Shown here: positions 5,353-8,028 of the stretch, one piece after another
Numbering within the stretch: position 1 is the stretch's first letter
Layout of the letters: each line of letters starts with the position of its first letter
Source: Actinomycetota bacterium
GTDB lineage: Bacteria > Actinomycetota > Thermoleophilia > Gaiellales > Gaiellaceae
DNA: 8,028 bases
NCBI GenBank assembly: GCA_003136795.1
Contig: PLDP01000156.1
Coordinates: 1 to 8,028, forward strand
Reading direction: 5' to 3'
Translations under genes and position numbers: made by a program
Notes under the pieces: model-generated
Databases searched by the model: none
The model's input: the letters and a program-made list of their open reading frames with translations, nothing else
What the model was told of the DNA's origin: nothing

Positions 5353-6089
5353 CGGTCGCCCGGCAGCCGTGCCCCCGCGGCCAGGTCCCGGAACGCGGGC
5401 ACCGGGTCGGCCTCGGGCGAAGCGACGAGCAGCACGGCGCCGAACCCGTCCTCCGGGTCGAGTGCGTCGACGAAGAGCTGCAGCCCGACCGCAAGAGCAA
5501 ACGCCTTGTGGGCCTGCGGGCCACCGAACGGGACGAGCTCCTCGGGCCTGGCGCGCCCCGCGAGCACGTCGCCGTGCGTCACTGCGCCCATCGAGACGTC
5601 CGAGACGACCGGCCTGCCGTCGCTCGAGGGGATCGCGACGGCAAGGGGGTTCGTGCCGGTCAGCGGCTTGCCGCCCCCGGGCGGCGGCAGGCGCCGGGGC
5701 GAGGTGGCGGTCAGGAGCGCCACGAGCCCGCCCTCTGCGAGCTGCCGGGCCCAGTAGCCAAGGGTGCCGGTGGGAAACGTGTGAGAGCAAACGACGAGGC
5801 GCGGCTGTGCGGGCGGCGCTGCGAGCTGGGTCGCGACGACGGCCGCGAGAGTGAGGTAGCCGAGCGCGCCCGCGCCGTCCCAGCGTTCGTACCCCGGCTC
5901 GGCGACGACGCGCTGCGGGCGCGCGCCGGTGTCGAGCGCCTCCCACGACTCGAGCCACTCGATCCGCGCGAGCCCGTGACTCGGCTGGCCGTGCGCCTCC
6001 GCATCGAGGAAATGCGCGGCGAGCGTCTCGACGTCCTCGTCGCGAAAGCCGAGCGCCGCGAGCCGCGGCCGCGCCTCCTCAGGCCGCAA
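5349..6089 (-). CDS. Compact malate/L-lactate dehydrogenase family (Ldh_2-type) protein
   Basis: This belongs to the NAD(P)-dependent malate / L-lactate / ureidoglycolate dehydrogenase family, which reduces 2-oxoacids or oxidises 2-hydroxyacids in the cytoplasm. Family landmarks appear in order: EAHGQPSHGLARI (residues 31-43, matching the usual HG-x-x-SHG), CSHTFPTGTLGYWARQLAEGGL (101-122, matching N-S-x-HFG-x-x-GYY), GGGKPLTGTNPLAVAIP (138-154, with the GTNP motif), SDVSMGAV (163-170, matching LDMATS) and FGGPQAHKAFALAVGLQLFVDAL (188-210). It has 246 residues where the family usually has 330-360. The segment between the DMATS-like and GGHKG-like motifs is shortened and the C-terminal part is largely missing. 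The HFG motif is altered to HTFPTG. It starts at TTG 6089, overlapping the phosphatase gene by 11 bases. It may be a reduced enzyme or no longer a dehydrogenase. Confidence 0.8.
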   Translation of the reverse strand: MRPEEARPRLAALGFRDEDVETLAAHFLDAEAHGQPSHGLARIEWLESWEALDTGARPQRVVAEPGYERWDGAGALGYLTLAAVVATQLAAPPAQPRLVVCSHTFPTGTLGYWARQLAEGGLVALLTATSPRRLPPPGGGKPLTGTNPLAVAIPSSDGRPVVSDVSMGAVTHGDVLAGRARPEELVPFGGPQAHKAFALAVGLQLFVDALDPEDGFGAVLLVASPEADPVPAFRDLAAGARLPGDR

Positions 6090-6741
6090 AGTCCAGCACC
6101 GGCCAGCCCCGGTCGTGCGCGAGCCGCCGCAGCTTGCGGTCCGGATTCGCGGCGACGGGATGCCCGACCGCCTCGAGGAAGGGGACGTCGCTGTAGGAGT
6201 CCGAGTACGCGGTGCACGCCGCCAGGTCGAGGCCTTCGGCAGCGGCGAGCTCGCGCACGGCTTGCGCCTTGCCCTCGCCGTGCACCGCGCGCAGCGAGCG
6301 GCCGGTGTAGACCCCGTCGACGATCTCGCACGTCGAGCCGACCGAACCGTCGAAGCCGAGATCGTCTGCGATGTGCTCGACGATCTCCTGCAACGTCGCC
6401 GAGACGATAAACACCTTCTCGCCGCGCTCGCGATGCCGGCGCAAGAGGTTCAGCGGCTCGTCGTAGACGAGCGGGCGCAACACCGGCTCCATCGCGTCGC
6501 CGACAAGCCTGCGCAGGTCCTCGACCGGGAAGCCTGCGAGCACCTTCATCCCGCTCTCGGTCGCGACTCGGACGCGCTCGGGGCTCGCGCCGCGCGCAGC
6601 GAAGAGCGCCTGCCAGAACGCCGACTTGGCGAGATCGAGTCGCGAGATGAGCCCGCGTCGCCGGAACGTGCCGGCGAGCGCCAGCACCGACGAGCGCCGG
6701 ATCACCGTGCGGTCGAGATCGAAGAACGCGGCCGCCGCCAT
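6079..6741 (-). CDS. HAD-IB family phosphatase (SerB-like)
   Basis: A 220-residue cytoplasmic phosphatase of HAD subfamily IB, the group that includes phosphoserine phosphatase. Motif I is FFDLDRTV with nucleophile D8 and D10. A helical cap of about residues 20-95 follows. Motif II is FIVSAT (S114), motif III is the lysine of GEGKAQAV (K158), and motif IV is AYSDSYSDVPFLEAVGHPVAANPD (D181 and D185 bind magnesium). All catalytic residues are present. The AVGHPVAANPD ending is typical of the HAD-IB hydrolases found in actinobacteria rather than true SerB, so the substrate stays open: a phosphoserine-like, lipid or sugar phosphate. ATG 6741 is chosen because it stands just before motif I; the frame remains open 46 codons further, into mrp, but that part is arginine- and serine-rich shadow sequence. 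The gene lies 10 bases after mrp and overlaps the next gene by 11. Confidence 0.93.
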   Translation of the reverse strand: MAAAAFFDLDRTVIRRSSVLALAGTFRRRGLISRLDLAKSAFWQALFAARGASPERVRVATESGMKVLAGFPVEDLRRLVGDAMEPVLRPLVYDEPLNLLRRHRERGEKVFIVSATLQEIVEHIADDLGFDGSVGSTCEIVDGVYTGRSLRAVHGEGKAQAVRELAAAEGLDLAACTAYSDSYSDVPFLEAVGHPVAANPDRKLRRLAHDRGWPVLDFAA

Positions 6742-6751
6742 CCCAGCCGCT

Positions 6752-7813
6752 CTACGAGACAAGCGGCAGCGTGCGGGTGAACCCGCCGGCGCGGCTCGCA
6801 TCGATCGCGCGCGCAAGCTCGACGATCGCCAGCGCGGGCTCGGACTCCGGATCGCTCGTGACGAGCGGAACGCCTGCATCCGCGGCCTCGCGCACGCGAG
6901 CGTCGAGCGGGACGCTGCCGAGCATCGGCACGCCGAGCTCGGCGGCGAGGCGCGCGCCGCCGCCCGAGCCGAACATCTCCGACGTCATGTTCTCGATCAC
7001 GCCGACGACGCGCATCCCGGTCTTCTGCGCCATCACCGCGGCGCGCGACGCGACCTCCTGCGCGAGCGGCTGCGGCGTCGTGACGATGATCGCCTCCGCC
7101 CGCGGCAGCAGCTGGCCGAGCGAGATCGAGACGTCACCCGTTCCCGGCGGCATGTCGACGACGAGCACGTCGAGCTCGCCCCAGTGCACGTCCTGCAGGA
7201 ACTGCTCGAGCGCGCGGTGCAACATCGGGCCACGCCACATCACGGGCTGGTTGTCGTCGAGGAAGAACCCGATCGACATCAGCCGCAGATCCTGCGCGAC
7301 CGGCGGGACGATCATCTTGTCGACGACCACCGGCTTCTGCGCGATGCCGAGCATATGCGGGATCGAGTGGCCGTAGATGTCGGCGTCGAGGATCCCGACC
7401 TCGCGGCCCATCGCCGCCAGCGCGGCTGCCAGGTTCACGGTCAGCGACGACTTCCCGACGCCGCCCTTGCCGGACGCCACGGCGAGCACGCGGGTCTTCG
7501 GCGAGAGCTTGATGCCTTTCGTCTCGGCGCTGCCGCGCAGCTTCGTCGTCAGCGCGGCGCGCTCGTCCGGCGACATCACGTCGAAGTGGAGCGTGACCTG
7601 CGAAACGCCGGGCAGCGTGCCGATGTGCTCGGCGACCTGATCCTCGAAGCTCGAGCGAAGCGGGCAGCCGACAACGGTCAGCGCGATCGTGACCGAGACC
7701 TCGGAGCCGTCGATCGTGACGTCGCGCACCATGTCGAGCTCGGTCACCGGGCGGCGCAGCTCCGGGTCGATCACGCGACCGAGCGCAGCGAGGATCTCTT
7801 CGTGAGTGGCCAC
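6752..7813 (-). CDS. mrp: Mrp/NBP35 family P-loop ATPase (Fe-S carrier)
   Basis: A 353-residue member of the Mrp/ApbC/Nbp35 ATPases, which carry or help assemble iron-sulfur clusters. Residues 1-80 are the N-terminal DUF59 (MIP18-like) domain, with IDPELRRPVTELDMV and the conserved cysteine of VGCPLRSSF (C50). The ATPase domain has the deviant Walker A SGKGGVGKSS (114-123, K116 and K121), LDADIYGHSIPHMLG (142-156) and VVDMPPGTGDVSI (218-230). The C-terminal IENM segment runs straight into FGSGGG (276-286): the CxxC that usually lies in this loop and binds a cluster between two subunits is absent, and C50 is the only cysteine in the protein. The start is GTG 7813, chosen by the DUF59 alignment. 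There is no Shine-Dalgarno sequence, but a -10-like box six bases upstream could allow a leaderless message. It is 17 bases from the upstream gene. Confidence 0.94.
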   Translation of the reverse strand: MATHEEILAALGRVIDPELRRPVTELDMVRDVTIDGSEVSVTIALTVVGCPLRSSFEDQVAEHIGTLPGVSQVTLHFDVMSPDERAALTTKLRGSAETKGIKLSPKTRVLAVASGKGGVGKSSLTVNLAAALAAMGREVGILDADIYGHSIPHMLGIAQKPVVVDKMIVPPVAQDLRLMSIGFFLDDNQPVMWRGPMLHRALEQFLQDVHWGELDVLVVDMPPGTGDVSISLGQLLPRAEAIIVTTPQPLAQEVASRAAVMAQKTGMRVVGVIENMTSEMFGSGGGARLAAELGVPMLGSVPLDARVREAADAGVPLVTSDPESEPALAIVELARAIDASRAGGFTRTLPLVS

Positions 7814-7819
7814 GCTTCG

Positions 7820-7825
7820 AGGGTA
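7820..7825 (-). promoter_or_regulatory. Possible -10 box for leaderless mrp transcription
   Basis: On the minus strand, TACCCT fits TANNNT and is followed by six bases and then the GTG start of mrp. That spacing would put the first transcribed base on or next to the start codon, a leaderless arrangement common in high-GC actinobacteria. It would explain the missing ribosome binding site. No clear -35 is visible, and read-through from the gene 17 bases upstream is equally possible. Confidence 0.3.
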
Positions 7826-7830
7826 GCGCC

Positions 7831-8028
7831 TCAGCCGAGCAGCGCAGCCGCGAGCCGGCCGCAGAGCTCCGGATTGAGGGCCGCTGCGACGCGCGAGCGT
7901 GCGACCAGGTCGAGCGGCGCGGCGCCAAACGGCGGCGCCTCCGGCAGATCGATGCAGAGCCCGCGCTCGCGCACGAGGAGCTGGGCGGCTGCGATGTCGA
8001 CCGAGCGGGCCCCCTTGAGCGAGACGAC
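7831..8028 (-). CDS. Inositol monophosphatase family protein, C-terminal part
   Basis: Translated by hand from the right edge, the minus strand gives 65 residues in frame to TGA 7833-7831. They begin VVSLKGARSVDIAAAQLLV, continue RERGLCIDLPEAPPFGAAPL and end NPELCGRLAAALLG. The run S-V-D-I-A-A-A-x-L-L-V-R-E-x-G matches the WD-x-AAG-x-LLVREAGG segment of inositol-monophosphatase-like enzymes, whose Asp is the last metal ligand. The closing VAAALNPELCGRLAAAL matches the family's final helix (typically ANPALH-x-x-L). Such enzymes hydrolyse inositol phosphates, bisphosphates or PAP with magnesium. The Trp before the Asp is replaced by Val here, and only the tail is visible, so the exact subgroup cannot be given. 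It is probably the upstream gene of the mrp-HAD-dehydrogenase cluster. Confidence 0.62.
   Translation of the reverse strand, partial: VVSLKGARSVDIAAAQLLVRERGLCIDLPEAPPFGAAPLDLVARSRVAAALNPELCGRLAAALLG

Noticed and set aside
4805..5854. 349-codon plus-strand frame over cupin B and the dehydrogenase-family gene
   Set aside because: Low-complexity S/R/A sequence crossing two recognised genes on opposite strands.
4996..5958. 320-codon minus-strand frame, and a similar 375-codon plus-strand frame at 5283-6410
   Set aside because: Both are arginine-rich shadows that cross gene boundaries. The true frames there carry recognisable motifs.
6742..6879. N-terminal extension of the HAD phosphatase into mrp
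   Set aside because: The extra 46 residues are R/S-rich and unlike the family. ATG 6741 lies directly before the motif I aspartates.
1..8028. CRISPR array, tRNA, insertion sequence or prophage genes
   Set aside because: No regularly spaced direct repeats, tRNA-like arms, transposase motifs or phage proteins were seen. Composition is even across the window.

Overview
The window is about 8 kb of very GC-rich DNA that is almost entirely coding. Genes are packed with 4-11 base overlaps, and GTG and TTG starts are common. Together with a proton-pumping nuo operon, an Mrp ATPase and a HAD-IB phosphatase, this suggests a high-GC Gram-positive bacterium. My best guess is a deep actinobacterial lineage such as Thermoleophilia or Gaiellales; this is inference from composition and gene style, not from a marker gene. 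I see no tRNA, rRNA, CRISPR array, transposase or phage gene.

Layout. (1) 1-1760, plus strand: the end of a respiratory complex I operon, with the nuoM 3' part and complete nuoN overlapping by four bases. (2) 1760-1855: two hairpins with the same arms, one touching the nuoN stop and the other touching the stop of a converging minus-strand gene. (3) 1854-2234, minus strand: a small unrecognised membrane protein. (4) 2235-2308: a divergent intergenic gap with a -10-like box inside an 8-bp inverted repeat and a strong ribosome binding site. (5) 2309-5352, plus strand: a tight five-gene operon encoding a UPF0173-type metallo-hydrolase, an 88-residue unknown, a DUF1028 protein split by a one-base frameshift, and two tandem paralogous cupin-TPR proteins. 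(6) 5349-8028, minus strand, read right to left: the end of an inositol-monophosphatase-like gene, mrp, a HAD-IB phosphatase, and an unusually short malate/lactate-dehydrogenase-family protein. The last of these converges on the cupin operon so closely that the two stop codons overlap.

How the genes fit together. NuoM and NuoN are adjacent antiporter-like membrane subunits of complex I. The five-gene plus-strand operon is the least understood part: every junction overlaps by 4-8 bases, which implies coupled translation, yet none of the five products has a clearly established role. The minus-strand cluster combines housekeeping functions (Fe-S protein assembly, phosphate-ester hydrolysis) with a reduced oxidoreductase. 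The best leads are the five-gene operon, the paralogous cupin pair with an incomplete metal site, the frameshift, the paired hairpins, the Mrp lacking its CxxC motif, and the compact dehydrogenase-family protein.
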